Of a stretch of 64,000 nucleotides of DNA, positions 1-11,265 are shown in pieces (position 1 is the first letter of the stretch; every line of letters begins with the position of its first letter). The notes under the pieces are model-generated. The model was not told the DNA's origin. It made no database searches and was given only the letters and a program-made list of their open reading frames with translations. The DNA is taken from NCBI GenBank assembly GCA_047967505.1, contig CM106540.1; one strand, 5' to 3'. The stretch is from Dipteris shenzhenensis. Taxonomy: Eukaryota > Polypodiophyta > Polypodiopsida > Gleicheniales. The position numbers and the translations under genes are program-made.

Positions 1-860
1 TTGTGTATTCTAGTTCTGGTTCTAGATCTGTTGTCTTCTAAGTGCTGCATTGTTATATCTTGGGTTAGCTTGTGCTCCCACTTGATTAATCGTTGTTGTT
101 TGGGTAGCTTATGCTGCTAGCTACAGATGAGGAGGTAACCTCCCCCTATAACTTGGATTATACCAACACTTTTCTTTATCATGATTATCTTTCCTACAGT
201 AGTCACATGGTACCTTTTCTTTCTTTGATTCTACTCCCATACTTTTTAGTTGTTCCATAATTATCTTCTCAAGTTTAGAGTCTCCTTTAGGACTCCTTGG
301 CTCTTTTTCTTGGTTTTTCCCTTTGTTTTGGGCTTCTTGTCTTTTCCTTTTTTCTTCCTCTTCTTTCCTTCTCCTTCCTCATCTGAATCTTCATTGAAAC
401 TGTCATCCTATGAACTATCACTCTCCTCACTATCGGACTCAAAATCTTCCTCTTCTTTTCTGATTTAGAATCAAAGTCATTGTGTTTTTTCTTCTTTACC
501 TTCTTCTCTTTGTTCTTTGATGCTCTAGATCTCCTTTTTACCCCTTGAGAAGCTTCCACCAAGTTATTGAAATCATTTGCTCTAGCAAGCTGGTCACAGC
601 CTGCTACTGCGGTCTGCAAGTCCCTATTGAGCCCTTTGCAAAAATAGTCTCCTAACTGTTCTTCAAAAGGTCTTTGTGGTGCTGCCATCCTTTGATACAA
701 ATTTCTATGCATAATCTTCCACTAGCAAATATTTTTGCTTCATGTTGCAAAGCCTTTTAGGCACTGCCTTTGGTGTTTTTTCCTTTCAAAATATTCCCAA
801 GAAAGATACCTTCAGTTCCTCATATGTAGCAAAGTGTGGTAGCCCATACCACATGAACCA
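1..860 (-). pseudogene. Decayed LTR-retrotransposon gag (copy 1)
   Basis: Read on the minus strand, 860 to about 590 gives a Retrotrans_gag-like helical domain. A lysine/glutamate-rich linker follows, encoded in two frames between about 540 and 250, then a CCHC zinc knuckle near 215-170. The family is the Ty3/gypsy-type Gag that packages element RNA. Stops and frame changes (the basic frame is open only over 712-287) show it cannot make an intact protein. The copies at 9403-11230 and 45572-47388 show the same layout and continue into a C-terminal domain that is outside the window here. Confidence 0.65.
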
Positions 861-893
861 GAATCACACTTATTTTACCAGGGCAAGGGTCTG

Positions 894-1256
894 TGGTCTG
901 AATCCTCAAGTCAAACTGATATCCAACAACAACAACAAGATGGTGAAAGCAGTGAGGATGTTGACTATGTTTCGACCAGGGAAGGATCCTCTACGGATTC
1001 TACTCAGAGTTCAGAGTATTTAGAAGTGGAGGAAGAAAATCCAAGCCTGACCTCGGAGTCACCATCAAAAGTCTTCACCAGAACAACCTATGGATCATAT
1101 ATAGTAGCACGAGTTTGTGTTGTAGACCAAAGAAATTTGTTCAATCCATTGCCACCTAAACCAAGGAGACTATTATCTTTGAGCTCAAAATGGAACTCAT
1201 GTAGCATGTTATATGGACAAATGTCCTCCTCTTGCAGATCGGGCAATTACATTTGA
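894..1256 (+). CDS. Acidic Gln/Ser-rich frame opposite gag (copy 1), function unknown
   Basis: A plus-strand frame stays open from about 894 to 1256, with its first Met at 1026. It is rich in Q, S, E and D, with a run of five glutamines near its start, and then becomes more neutral. It is head-to-head with, and partly antisense to, the gag relic. The same frame is open in the left arm (to 11628) but has a stop in the right arm. It could be a captured exon, an antisense frame of the element, or chance. I do not recognise it. Confidence 0.3.
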   Translation, partial: WSESSSQTDIQQQQQDGESSEDVDYVSTREGSSTDSTQSSEYLEVEEENPSLTSESPSKVFTRTTYGSYIVARVCVVDQRNLFNPLPPKPRRLLSLSSKWNSCSMLYGQMSSSCRSGNYI

Positions 1257-1640
1257 TTGCTCACTCCTCAAGACTTAAAACCTCCACAATAGGCCAAACC
1301 TTCATGTATCAATAGCGCACGCATGTAAAGAAGTCTCCTCTCTTCTTTGATTATCCTTTGATTATTTACACCTTCTTTGATTGTTGAACCTCATTTATAG
1401 CAATTTGAAATCAACATGAACTTCTCATTCATTAACAAGGGCACTAAACCTCTCAATGTTGATCCTCTACATAGGCCAACTCATGTATTCAACAAGAAAC
1501 CTCATGTAGGCGCATATCCCGCTCATGCATGAATTGACTTATACTCAATTTCTAATGCACTCAAATTTTTTATTTGCTTATTTTACGATGATGGAATCAA
1601 GGGACACGAACATAGCTAATGTAAGACTGGAGACTGGTAT

Positions 1641-2060
1641 TCACCTGAATAGTCTGATGTTGTTGCCTCGAATACTCCCACAAATCATGACACCACAGCT
1701 TGTGTTCTTCACTCCGATGGGAATGATCAAATGTGTGCATCTACTGCTGCTTCTTTGCAAGGAGTCTTCTTTCTTCTCGTTGTTTCTGCCTTTGCAAATG
1801 TTGCAAAAGTGTCTTCTGTTGCATTTCAATACCGTGCCATTGCTTTCCTCGACCCACAATCTGTTCCTTGTGCCTTGACCAAGATTTTTAGCTTTCTTGT
1901 CTCGCAACTTCTGTATGCTTCTCTTGCAAGCCATGGTGAGCTGCATGTTGTCATTGATGACATGGCCATGATCAGTCCAGAATAGACCCAAAGAAGCGAG
2001 CTGGTGATGCAAGCGAAGAATAGAAGACAACTTACCTGAGAGAAGACAATACCAAACCAA
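1641..2060 (-). pseudogene. Conserved cysteine-containing frame, 139 codons (copy 1)
   Basis: This minus-strand frame is open for 139 codons here, for 139 codons at 12012-12431 and for 146 codons at 44340-44780 in the right arm. The C-terminal half is Lys/Arg rich and contains CNRRHFC-x2-C plus further cysteines, which could bind zinc. No known domain is recognised. Because the three copies are closely similar, shared openness is weak evidence of selection. It may be a captured host exon or an accessory element frame. Confidence 0.35.
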
Positions 2061-3130
2061 AGTCTGTGCAAGGTCACGTCAAGTGCGTGCAAGTTGCAGG
2101 TACTTAATCTTCCAAGATTTGATGGGCAGGAGGTGTAGAAATTCTAAATTTGCGGGAGTAGCGAAATCTTCAGTCGTCGATTTTTCCCCCTCTGACAATA
2201 CACATCAGTAGAATTGGATATCCGAAACAAGTGCAATGAGGCCAACAAGTGCAATGTGGCCTCAAATGCTTCAAAACACAAATAGGCCAAAGGGCATGCT
2301 ATCAGGTTTGATGATGTGTATTATGAAATACAATGACCTTTGGCATACTTATGAGCCATATAGCAAGCAAGTGCATGGAAAAAGAAACAATTCAAAATTG
2401 TAAATAGTGTTGGATTTATTAAAATATCTTTGCACATGCACAAATTGCACATTTTCAAATTATTCCTAGATATCAATACCAACAACTATCAATGTTTCAA
2501 GACCACCATGCAATAGTCCCACTAGTTTGGATTCTAAATTTTCTCAATCCGTTTTGGTTTTCAACAAATCAAAAAAAAGTTATGGAGCGTGAGTGGAGCA
2601 TGCCCTCAAATGGGTGTGCATGACTTTAGCAAAACATTGGAGGTCCATGAATCCATGCCTAATGTTCTCATTTAGGTGTTTCCTTGGGTTGAGGAGAATC
2701 TCATGTAGTGTACTTTTGAATGATTACTTGGTTGCATGTATGTACATAACAAAATTTTGATGTTTTTGAATAAATTGCCATATCCTATAGTCTTCAGTGC
2801 TTCACATGCAACATAGCACTTGTAATGCTTTAACGGTCTTGTTCCAAATCCTTATTCCATAATTTTTCAGTCTCAAGTTTGGAATGTGTGCTACAACTTG
2901 AAGACAAAGTTTGCCGAATTCCATTGAGCAATGCATAAGTTATGGGCCATGCAAGATACTTATATATAGAAAATTCCCTAAACCTCACCAAGAATGGCTA
3001 CACCCAAGCACACAATTGCCCTTTAAAATATGGCATAGTTTTGATTCTCTCTTTAATCCATATCCTACCTAGGTGCGAAATTGTAATCCATGCAGGGCCA
3101 ATTGTGATCCATCCAAGTCCAGTTGTGCTA
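2061..3130. repeat. Non-coding part of the composite repeat (copy 1)
   Basis: No intact gene is seen. The stretch is AT-rich and matches 12432-13430 and the reverse complement of about 43320-44340. Part of it (about 2500-2960) belongs to the tract that is also recognisable, more diverged, at 53830-54310. Confidence 0.6.
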
Positions 3131-3590
3131 CATTGATCCAAATGGAACGTATGTTCAATGTTTATGTGTTCGATAAGTGTGATACTTTACATATTCCTCA
3201 ATGTGAGTAATATCCCTGTGCTCGCATGGAAAAACATGCATATTTCCTTGTTTTTTTACGATGCATCATGCATAGTGTTAAAAAATATGCATCTATGGGT
3301 TTCTACCATATGTGTATTTGTTTGATAAGTATGGTACTTTGTAGAGGACTTAATGTGAGTAAGACGCATGTGAGCAAAAATTCTTATGTGGGTTGGATAT
3401 CATCCACATAGTAAAACATGTGTAGCTCCTTGTATTTTATCATGCATCATGCATTAGTGTTAAAAAATATGCACCAGTGTGCTTGTACTGTGTCTGATGT
3501 GGATATGATACTTTTTATAAGGATTGACTAGAGTAAGATCCACGTTCTTGCAAATTTTATGGTTCAGATATCATTTGCACATAGCACAAA
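3130..3590 (+). repeat. Array of ~180-bp repeats upstream of the truncated copia (copy 1)
   Basis: Units begin near 3261 and 3439 with a word like atgcatcatgca, followed by a tgttaaaaaatatgca segment and later a gatatga/gtatggtac word. A third, more diverged unit precedes them. The last unit is interrupted where copia coding sequence begins, near 3590. A related unit lies downstream of the copia LTR in the full arms (about 18145), so the copia appears embedded in this array. Confidence 0.6.
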
Positions 3591-5405
3591 GGTGCATACG
3601 GATTCTCCCACCAAAGTACGATGGTCTTGTTACGGCGCTGAATACGCAGAACAGAAATCCGCCCCTCAACTTTGAGGATTTCAGCGCGATGCTTCTGGAG
3701 GAGGAGATGCATCAAAAGATGAGGACTGGAGAAGATTCGGCTTTCTTGGCTGGATCAAAGAAAGGTAAGGGTAAGGACTCTGGTAACCCATCTTCTTCTG
3801 ATGATAAAAAGAGAAAGAAGAAGATCAAGTGCTTCTATTGCAACAAGGTAGGGCACAAGCAGAATGAGTGCTAGAAGAAGATTGCAGATGAGAAGAATGG
3901 AGTAAAGAAAGAGTCCAGCAACAGTGTGCAGGCAGTACTAGTAGAGCCGTTCATAGCAATTGAGAAGATTTGCACGGAGGTAGTTCATGTACCTGTGAAT
4001 GAACCTTGGATTATTGATAGTGGTGCATCACGCCACATGACCAGTTGGAAGGATTGGTATACCTCTCTACATTCGGTAGGGAATGACATCCTGGTAGAAG
4101 TCGGCAATGATGCAAAATGTCCAGCAAAAGGAAAAGGTACGATTGCTCTCATGTCAGATGGAGTTGTAAAACAGTTGTCCGATGTTCTTTATGTGCCAGA
4201 TATCAAGAGAAACTTGTTGTCCATTTCTGCAATCACGGATCGAGACCTCAAAGTTCACTTCGATAAGAATGGCGCACAGATTTTGGATCTTCAAGGGAAG
4301 GTCATTGGTAAATGTACATGGCACAACAACATCTACGAACTCTTAGCTTTCAGTGCTCTAGCCGATGTGAGCAACACTAAGCTGTGGCATGAGAGGTTTG
4401 GTCATCTACACCTTAGTTCTTTAAAGGAGATGCATAAAAGTGGAATGATTGCAGACCTACCAGAAATTACAGATTTGCTCGATGTATGTGAAGCTTGCAT
4501 GATGGGCAAGCAACATTGGCAGCCCTTTCCTAAAGAGGCCAGTAGGGCAAAGGCTCCTCTAGAGCTCGTTCACACGGACCTCTGCAGAAAGATGGAGACG
4601 AAAGCTTTGGGTGGTTCCTACTACTTCATGATGCTAATCGACAAATATAGTAGAAGGATATGGATATACTTCCTGCGGCCTAAAGATGAGGCTTTTAGTA
4701 AGTTCAAAGCATGGCATGTAATGGTCAAGAAAGAAATGGGGAGGAAGGTGAAGAAGTTGAGATTAGACAGAGGTGGTGAGTTAACATCAAGTGAATTTGA
4801 AAGTTACTGCAAAAGTCATGGGATCAAGAGGCAGAAACCCCCGCCACATACATCACATCAAAATGGAGTAGCAGAGCGCAAGATGCACGCCATCTCCGAA
4901 ATGGGCAGGAGTATGATAAAAGGGAAAGATTTGCCAAAGTCTTTCTGGGCTGAAGCATGTAACACGACAGTTTACATTTTGAATCGTAGCTACACGAAGG
5001 CTGTGAACAGATGGGATGACTCGACCGCAGGCCTTTTTTGGTAAGAAACCTTCAACTGCACATTTCAGAGGTTTTGGATGTGACTTTTTTGTGCATGTCC
5101 CTGATGCTAATAGGACTAAATGGGAACCGAAGAGCCAAAAGTGTATTTTCTTAGGCTACAGTGAAGAGGCGAAGGGTTACCGTCTCTATAATCCTGTTAC
5201 TAAGAAGGTAATAGTAAGTCGCGATGTGGTCTTCTTAGAACAGCCGCATCAATTGGAGGAGGATGCTTCCTTTCCAGACAACTAGGACCAGGATATCCAT
5301 CCAGTACAACCACCAATAGCAGATCGAAGTACTCCAATGATGCTTGGAAGGATTCAAGATAAAGAAGAGGAAGAAGAGCCTGTAGAACCACAACGGCAAT
5401 GGCCA
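3590..5405 (+). pseudogene. Ty1/copia Gag-PR-INT-RT fragment, 5'- and 3'-truncated (copy 1)
   Basis: The frame starts inside the UBN2 Gag domain (LPPKYDGLV). It contains a CCHC knuckle (CFYC-x4-H-x4-C, 3830-3871), a stop (TAG, 3872-3874) just after the knuckle, the protease motif DSGAS near 4017, the integrase zinc site (H-x4-H ... C-x2-C) and the integrase catalytic residues in HTDL, LDRGGE and GVAERK. A frameshift near 5035 moves the rest into frame 5016-5285, which ends in another stop. The copy is cut at about 5405, before the reverse-transcriptase core. Of the three copies it keeps the best integrase motifs. Confidence 0.9.
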
Positions 5406-5710
5406 TCTTTGATCGTGGGAGAGAAGTGTCAATAATTTGGTATAGCTAGGATCAGAATGGAACAAGCTATCACCGCTTTGGTAATAGCTAGGATCAAGAA
5501 TGGAATAAGATAGAGGTGAGACATAGGGTGGAGGAGGAGGTGTAGTAAGAGGGTGGAGCATGAGTTGAGGGCAAGTGGAGATGAGGGTCAAGCAAGAGAT
5601 GAGGGTGGAGTAGGAGATGAGGGTGGTGGGAGACGACTATGGAATAGTGTGAAGTTGACAAGCAATTGAATAGCACATGGTTGGCTCCATAGCACTTAAA
5701 TAGCTAGTGC
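5405..5710 (-). promoter_or_regulatory. LTR-like promoter block, truncated (left arm)
   Basis: On the minus strand this block has a TATA-like ctatttaag (5695-5703) followed by a pyrimidine-rich leader with repeated ctcatctcc-type words. It ends at the arm boundary. The right-arm partner (51080-51480) continues further and contains an AATAAA near 51477, so this block looks like an LTR cut in its transcribed part. Assignment to an LTR is an inference, since no matching second LTR was found. Confidence 0.4.
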
Positions 5711-6284
5711 CCACAAATCCACTACACTGGAAATCAACGTGGCACACCAAGGTTTCTTTTCAAGGATAATTTGGATTTTGAGGGGCTCTCTACAATGATT
5801 TTTGGGATTTTAAAGGGCTATATAAGAAGCTATTTCCAAGGTGGCACTTCTTTCAAGTAGAAGGATGATCAAATTTAGGGGTTGGGCTACAATGTAATAT
5901 CAAGGGCATAACAAAAATAATTCGAGATCTCATTGGATCAGATGGTCATCATATCATGCAAGCCATATGGTTGCATGAAAAGGATGTAATTGCATGCAAG
6001 CTCGGTGGCTATTCAATTGGTTGCAAGTGCCTAAAAGTAGTGACATTCAGTCATCCAATTTAATCCTAAACTCTGAGGGCGGCATCTCAGCATCATCAGT
6101 TCTCTTCAATGGTGCTCTTCGCTCCATCATTTTAAGTTAATCAACTAGCCCTTTTCGAGGATGACCATTTTCCAAGCAAAACCTTCCAAGCATCCGAGCA
6201 AAGAAAAAAAAAAGCTTCCAACTATAAAATATGGCAAAAATGGATCAGAAGAAAACATAGTTTCACTTAGAAATATGCAAAGTA
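5711..6284. other. Left-arm sequence with no recognisable gene
   Basis: Both strands are full of stops. The stretch matches the reverse complement of about 50545-51080. No repeats of note were seen apart from an A-rich run near 6204-6213. Confidence 0.6.
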
Positions 6285-6662
6285 TTATAGGAATGAATAT
6301 TTTATACAGAAATCTTTGGGAATGGTGAATAATGTAATAGGATAGCTTTTGAAGAAACCCACATGTAGAGTAGATTTCTCTATGAAAATTCTCATATGAT
6401 CCTTCTTACAACTTTTACTTAATAAGGGGTGAAATTGAAAACCCTCTCTCAACCTATCTTCATGAAAGGGTCTTTCCAAAGAAACCTCATTGAAGCAAGA
6501 CATACAATGTAGTTTCAGTAGCAAAACCCCTTTAAAGTAGGTCTTCCAAGGTAGTTTCATTGGCAAAACTACCTTAGATAGCACTTTTAAAAGTGTCATA
6601 ACTTTCTCATACAATGTCCAAATATAGTCATTCAGCCACTCAAATTGATTGGAAAATGCCAT
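6285..6662 (-). CDS. Open frame of 125 codons conserved in both arms, unknown
   Basis: This is the longest frame intact in both arms (the partner is 50165-50542). It has no recognised domain and is rich in F, L and K. The differences between the arm copies that I can see mostly change amino acids, which argues against purifying selection. It also overlaps a short palindrome (aaggtagttt ... aaactacctt, about 6547-6577). It is reported as an open frame, not as a proven gene. Confidence 0.25.
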   Translation of the reverse strand: MAFSNQFEWLNDYIWTLYEKVMTLLKVLSKVVLPMKLPWKTYFKGVLLLKLHCMSCFNEVSLERPFHEDRLREGFQFHPLLSKSCKKDHMRIFIEKSTLHVGFFKSYPITLFTIPKDFCIKYSFL

Positions 6663-7590
6663 TTGAGCACATCTATAGGATTATATTTTATAAAATCTTG
6701 CATATATGGTTTTAAATCCTACATGTATTTTATGAGAGTAGATATGCAAGCCCAAGTTCGTGCATATTTATCGAAATTATAATTTCATTAGAAATATATC
6801 CATAAATGTCTTATTATTTATGATATAAGCACACTAGAAAGATCTCATCATATTGATTTAAATGTGTTTAATAACTAAGTAATTATATATGTATAATATT
6901 ATTACATTGTGAGTGACCATGAGGGATGTTTCTTAAAGAAATTATTTTTCAAAACTCTTATTAGGTAATAACAAGGGTAACAAAGGATGTCTACGAATAA
7001 GAAAATTTATGTTATGTGAAAGTGAATGAGTGACTACTTAATATATTTTTATGATAAAGGGATCTAGTTCGAGTGAAAATAAAAGTGTAAAAACCATGTT
7101 TCCTAAAGAAATACCACTTTTTCAATCTCTTGAAAAACACGCTCGGATAAACCTGCTCATAGGTTTTTGCTCATACAAATGATGCACCCGCCCTTTCCCA
7201 CCTACCATTAAGTTATGTTACATAACCAATTATGTTATTAAGTTAAAGATAAACCAATTCTGTTAAGTTTAAGATAAGCTAAGTAAAAAGGATCTAAAAT
7301 AGTGCTGGCTAACTAGTAGTAATTGGTAGTGGGAATAGTTGAGGTCACCCATGTAATTGAATTCCCACAAACATCGCAATTAAGCCTATTAAGCCGATTT
7401 TGACTCCATTGTTGTGGGAAGAATTGCTGAATTAGACATGCACCATCATTAATATAAGTGACCACATCCCAATTAAGCTAACTAAGCCATGCATGTCCAC
7501 CTGGAGGTGGTAATTAAATGCCAAAACCCAACAAATGAGTTGATTTCCTCCACCATGGTGGGTAGAATTAGAGACACACCATCTTCTCTC
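6663..7590. other. AT-rich left-arm sequence with no recognisable gene
   Basis: There are many stops in all frames. The stretch matches the reverse complement of about 49250-50160. A ccaccatggtggg palindromic word occurs near 7551. No coding or RNA feature is supported. Confidence 0.6.
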
Positions 7591-7629
7591 TGGCCATCTT
7601 GCCTTACTCCTTGCACTCCTACTTAGGTT

Positions 7630-7830
7630 TACAATCCTTGCATCTCGCAAGCCTTTTCCTTGTCACTTTTGTTCCTTACTCTTTGCAACCCTTGCACCTC
7701 GAAACCTTCTCCTTGCAGCTTTTGTTACTTACTTCTTGCTATCCTTGCACCTTGCATGCCTTCTCCCTACAACTTTTGTTCCTCATATTGACCAAGATTG
7801 CAACCTCGCAATCCTTCTCTCTGAAACTTT
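7630..7830 (+). repeat. Minisatellite, period about 54 bp (left arm)
   Basis: Three to four imperfect units repeat a pattern of ccttgcacctcgca, cttctccttgca and cttttgttcctta. Units start near 7634, 7689 and 7743. The right-arm partner is at about 48990-49210. It lies just upstream of the coiled-coil reading frame. Confidence 0.6.
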
Positions 7831-7885
7831 TTTCCTTGGATTAATCATGGAAGTCTCAATAGAGGCACACTCTTAGATTAAATAC

Positions 7886-8878
7886 CCAAGGCACCCAAGA
7901 AAAAGGTCAAGGAAGCTGAAAAGTTGGCTATGGAGGAGAAGTAGAGAAGACAAGAAGAAGAGGAATGCATCAGAAGCTTGAAGCAACAATTGAAGTACAT
8001 TAAAATGGAGGCAAAGAGGCAACTTTTGACAGTCAAAAGACAAAAAAGGATGGCGTTTTGAAATAGTTTTGTAATATACAAAACACATTGATTATTGAAA
8101 AATTCACCAATCAAGACAAGATGCAAAAGGATAGTGAGAAAACCAATGTGGTGTTAGGGGGTTGCATGAATTCTTGAAGGCTAGACAAAATGCCAAGGAC
8201 TCAAATTGGGCAAAGAGTAGCTCTAAGAAATATGAAACTAGAGAGAGATGTTCTATAAACTGGTACTTGAGCACAATGCCATTGTGCAGGAGCTTGGTAA
8301 GGCTATTAATAACAGCAGTGAGAGGCAAGATGACCATTGTACTAAATTGGAGTTCCCTCTTGCAGATTGAATACTCAAAGGTTCTAGAGAAAATTGAAAC
8401 AATTTAAAAATAAATGATGACATCTAATTCTATCATTGCCAAAGCTGAACAGCAAGTGGAGCATCTAAAGGAAAATATCCACACCCTCAAGTTGAGGGAG
8501 AAAAAAATCAAAAAATATCTTGCCAATGAGGAGTCACAGATAGCGATCCTCACAATAGTATACGTAAAAGTTATCCTCTAGAGATGTGACACGGTGAAAA
8601 GTGCATGATATGTGGTGGCCACATGAGAGATTGATGCCACATATGATGGCCCATGTGTTTGCATCTTGTGTACTTCTATTGCTTTGTGATATATGTGAAG
8701 GCAACATTGACATAAAGATTGTGTAAATAGTAGATCATATGTGCCTGCCTCATGAAATGATTAAGGAGGAGGTGGAAATGAATGGAGAGGTTGCTAATGA
8801 GCCTCCACCCAACAAGGTAAATTCAAGGGAGCCAAGTTGTGGATCTCCACCCAATAAAAAGGTAAAAAGGAAGAAATA
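7886..8878 (+). pseudogene. Coiled-coil plus RING-H2-like element protein, decayed (left arm)
   Basis: Joined across several frameshifts and stops, the plus strand shows a basic start (PKAPKKKVKEAEK), Glu/Lys/Gln-rich coiled coil from about 7890, a second coiled-coil block near 8440-8560 and then a zinc-finger-like stretch near 8600-8700. That stretch has KCMIC, then a C-x-H pair, and in another frame CDIC. A basic tail with KKVKRKK ends near 8878. The same order of parts is seen at 33146-35016, where they are more intact, with shared words such as ILTI-VKV before the first C-x2-C. Function unknown; RING-H2 proteins are usually E3 ligases, but the catalytic competence of this one cannot be judged. 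Confidence 0.5.
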
Positions 8879-9402
8879 GGCCCAGACTTGAGGTTGTTTT
8901 CTCAGCCACTAGCCCACTCATGGAATGTGACTTGAGACCTTTTCAATTATCACCTTGATGTTTGTCTTATGAGGTATTGAAGTTCATTTGAATTACCAGC
9001 TTGATGTTTGTTTGTTTTATGATGTACCAAAGTTCATTTATGATACCTATATGATGTTCTTGTTCATTTAGGTGGTGGCCAATTGCCTTGCACGATAGGT
9101 TTCTTGTTGTTTGGATTTTGGAATTTCAATTCTAAGATATGACTTGCAGACTATAGACTTAGTAGATTCCATTGTCTCTATACAATAATCATTAATATTA
9201 CAAAATTATTTTGTTACAATGTCAAAACTGGCTTGAGGGTAGAGCTTTGATGATGGACTTGGTTTTCTTCCTTATATCCTAGGACATTGAATTGTGATAA
9301 CACTAGCATGGGGCAGCTTCCATGACTATTTTGGATCTTGCTATGGCTTTGGTTAGACAACACGTAGCCTGATGGTTTTGGGATATTTAATAGCTAGCTA
9401 GC
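8879..9402. other. Left-arm sequence without a recognisable gene
   Basis: The stretch separates the convergent coiled-coil (plus) and gag-containing (minus) relics. A short duplicated segment (cttgatgtttg with gaattaccagcttgatg) lies near 8953-9015. Nothing else is supported. Confidence 0.5.
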
Positions 9403-11230
9403 TTAGTCATCATCTATGCCTACAAGATAACCCATGATGTGCTCATGAATGTCTACATCTACTGTGAAGAGCCTTTTACCCTTCTTTCCTCAAGGCACGA
9501 TTTGCATTTGAAACTTAATAGCTCTAACTAGATGAGTGTAGACAAGCACCTATGGCTTCTTAGCTAAGCATCTATATCTGTTGGATTGCTTCTCGTACAA
9601 AATACCTCCAACCACTGCTTCCCACTTCTCATAGGTCAGTCCCCAATGATCCTTAAATTCTTCCTTCTCCTCTTGTTTTGGTTTGGTTGTGCAGTGCAAC
9701 AAAAGCATGGGTTGTCTTCCTTGTTCTCCTCAAAGTAGTCACAACTACAAAGTAAAACATCTGATGGTACATCTGACTACTATTGCACTATGTTCTGACT
9801 GTTCTCCCGTGATTGTTGGAATTGTGTCAGATCCTTGTTTCCTTTACTGGACTCCTCTCCTCTGTCTTTCTTTGTTTCATTTGCTTTGTATATAGCCCTT
9901 AACGCTACATCTTGGACTTCTTACTGTTCCTCTCAATCCACCAATTGTTTTGAATCAAATGTGAGTGGATGTTTTGCTCGAACTTGAGCCTTAGCTCCCG
10001 CTCTTGTAATTACTAACACTTCAGCATTTAGCTAAACCATGGATACCTCATCTTCCTTATGACATTATGAGCAATCACACTCACATTCAGGATACTAAAT
10101 ATCATGGTGGCCATGAACCTTTATGACTATTCTTGTAGTCCCCTCCTAGAATATCTCTTTGGACTCCTCCATAATTGTCTCAAAAATGACCACATTTACC
10201 CCTACTGGTGGTGGTGGTGGTGGATTTGCATTAAGACTAGGGGTGGAATTCACAATGGGTATGCCTCTTTCAGTTTAATGTTTAAACCACAGTTCACACT
10301 AACAACCTTGATGATGTCCATCCTTAAGCCTACAATACGTGCATGCTTGACTATTTTGTCTTTGTTGTGTATTCTAGTTCTGGTTCTGGATCTGTTGTCT
10401 TCTAGGTGCTGCATTGTTATATCTTGGGTTAGCTTGTGCTCCCACTTGATTAATTGCTGTTGTTTGGGTAGCTTATGCTGTTGGCTACAGATGAGGAGGT
10501 AACCTCCCCCTATAACTTGGATTATACCAACACTTTTCTTTATCATGATTATCTTTCCTACAGTAGTCACATGGTACCTTTTCTTTCTTTGATTCTACTC
10601 CCATACTTTTCAGTTGCTCCTTAATTATCTTCTCAAGTTTAGAGTCTCCTTTAGGACTCCTTGGCTCTTTTTCTTGGTTTTTCCCTTTGTTTTGGGCTTC
10701 TTGTCTTTTCCTTTTTTCTTTCTCTTCTTTCCTTCTCCTTCCTCATCCGAATCTTCATTGAAACTGTCATTCTATGAACTATCACTCTCCTCACTATCGG
10801 ACTCAAAGTCTTCCTCTTCTTTTCTGATTTAGAATCAGAGTCATTGTGTTTTTTCTTCTTTACCTTCTTCTCTTTGTTCTTTGATGCTCTAGATCTCCTT
10901 TCTGCCCCTTGAGAAGCTTCCACCAAGTTATTGAAATCATTTGCTCTAGCAAGTTGGTCACAGGCTGCTACTGCGGTCTGCAAGTCCCTGTTGAGCCCTT
11001 TGCAAAAATAGTCTCCTAACTATTCTTCAAAAGGTCTTTGTGGTGTTGCCATCCTTCGATACAAATTTCTAAATTTCTGTGCATAATCTTCCACTAGCAA
11101 ATATTTTTGCTTCATGTTGCAAAGCCTTTTAGGCACTGTCTTTGGTGTTTTTTCCTTTCAAAATATTCCCAAGAAAGATACCTTCAGTTCCTCATATGTA
11201 GCAATGTGTGGTAGCCCATACCACATGAAC
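9403..11230 (-). pseudogene. Decayed gag with zinc knuckles fused to an unknown C-terminal domain (left arm)
   Basis: Reading from 11230 downward: a Retrotrans_gag-like domain, a Lys/Glu-rich linker, one or two CCHC-type knuckles near 10580 and 10340, a proline-rich stretch from a CCA-rich run near 10215, and a protease-distal-like stretch. Then comes a domain near 9760-9403 with CFCC, YEKW-VVGG, Y-HLVRA and a terminal IHEHIMGYL followed by Asp residues and TAA (9403-9405). The last domain is also found at the end of the transposase-like gene at 38303-36870. Stops and frameshifts break the frame. The gag part is Ty3/gypsy-like; the fusion could be a nested insertion. Confidence 0.55.
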
Positions 11231-11265
11231 CAGAATCACACTTATTTTGCCAGGGCAAGGGTCTA

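Larger units (their letters stand above)
1..5405 (+). repeat. Partial direct copy of the large composite repeat (copy 1)
   Basis: This segment matches 10363-15703 almost base for base and in the same orientation. It is cut at the left by the window edge. At about 5405 it stops abruptly inside the copia polyprotein, where the first base of the inverted-repeat left arm follows. It carries the gag relic, the cysteine-containing frame, the ~180-bp repeats and the 5'-truncated copia seen in the other copies. What lies before position 1 is unknown, so this could be a tandem duplication or a separate insertion. Confidence 0.9.
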
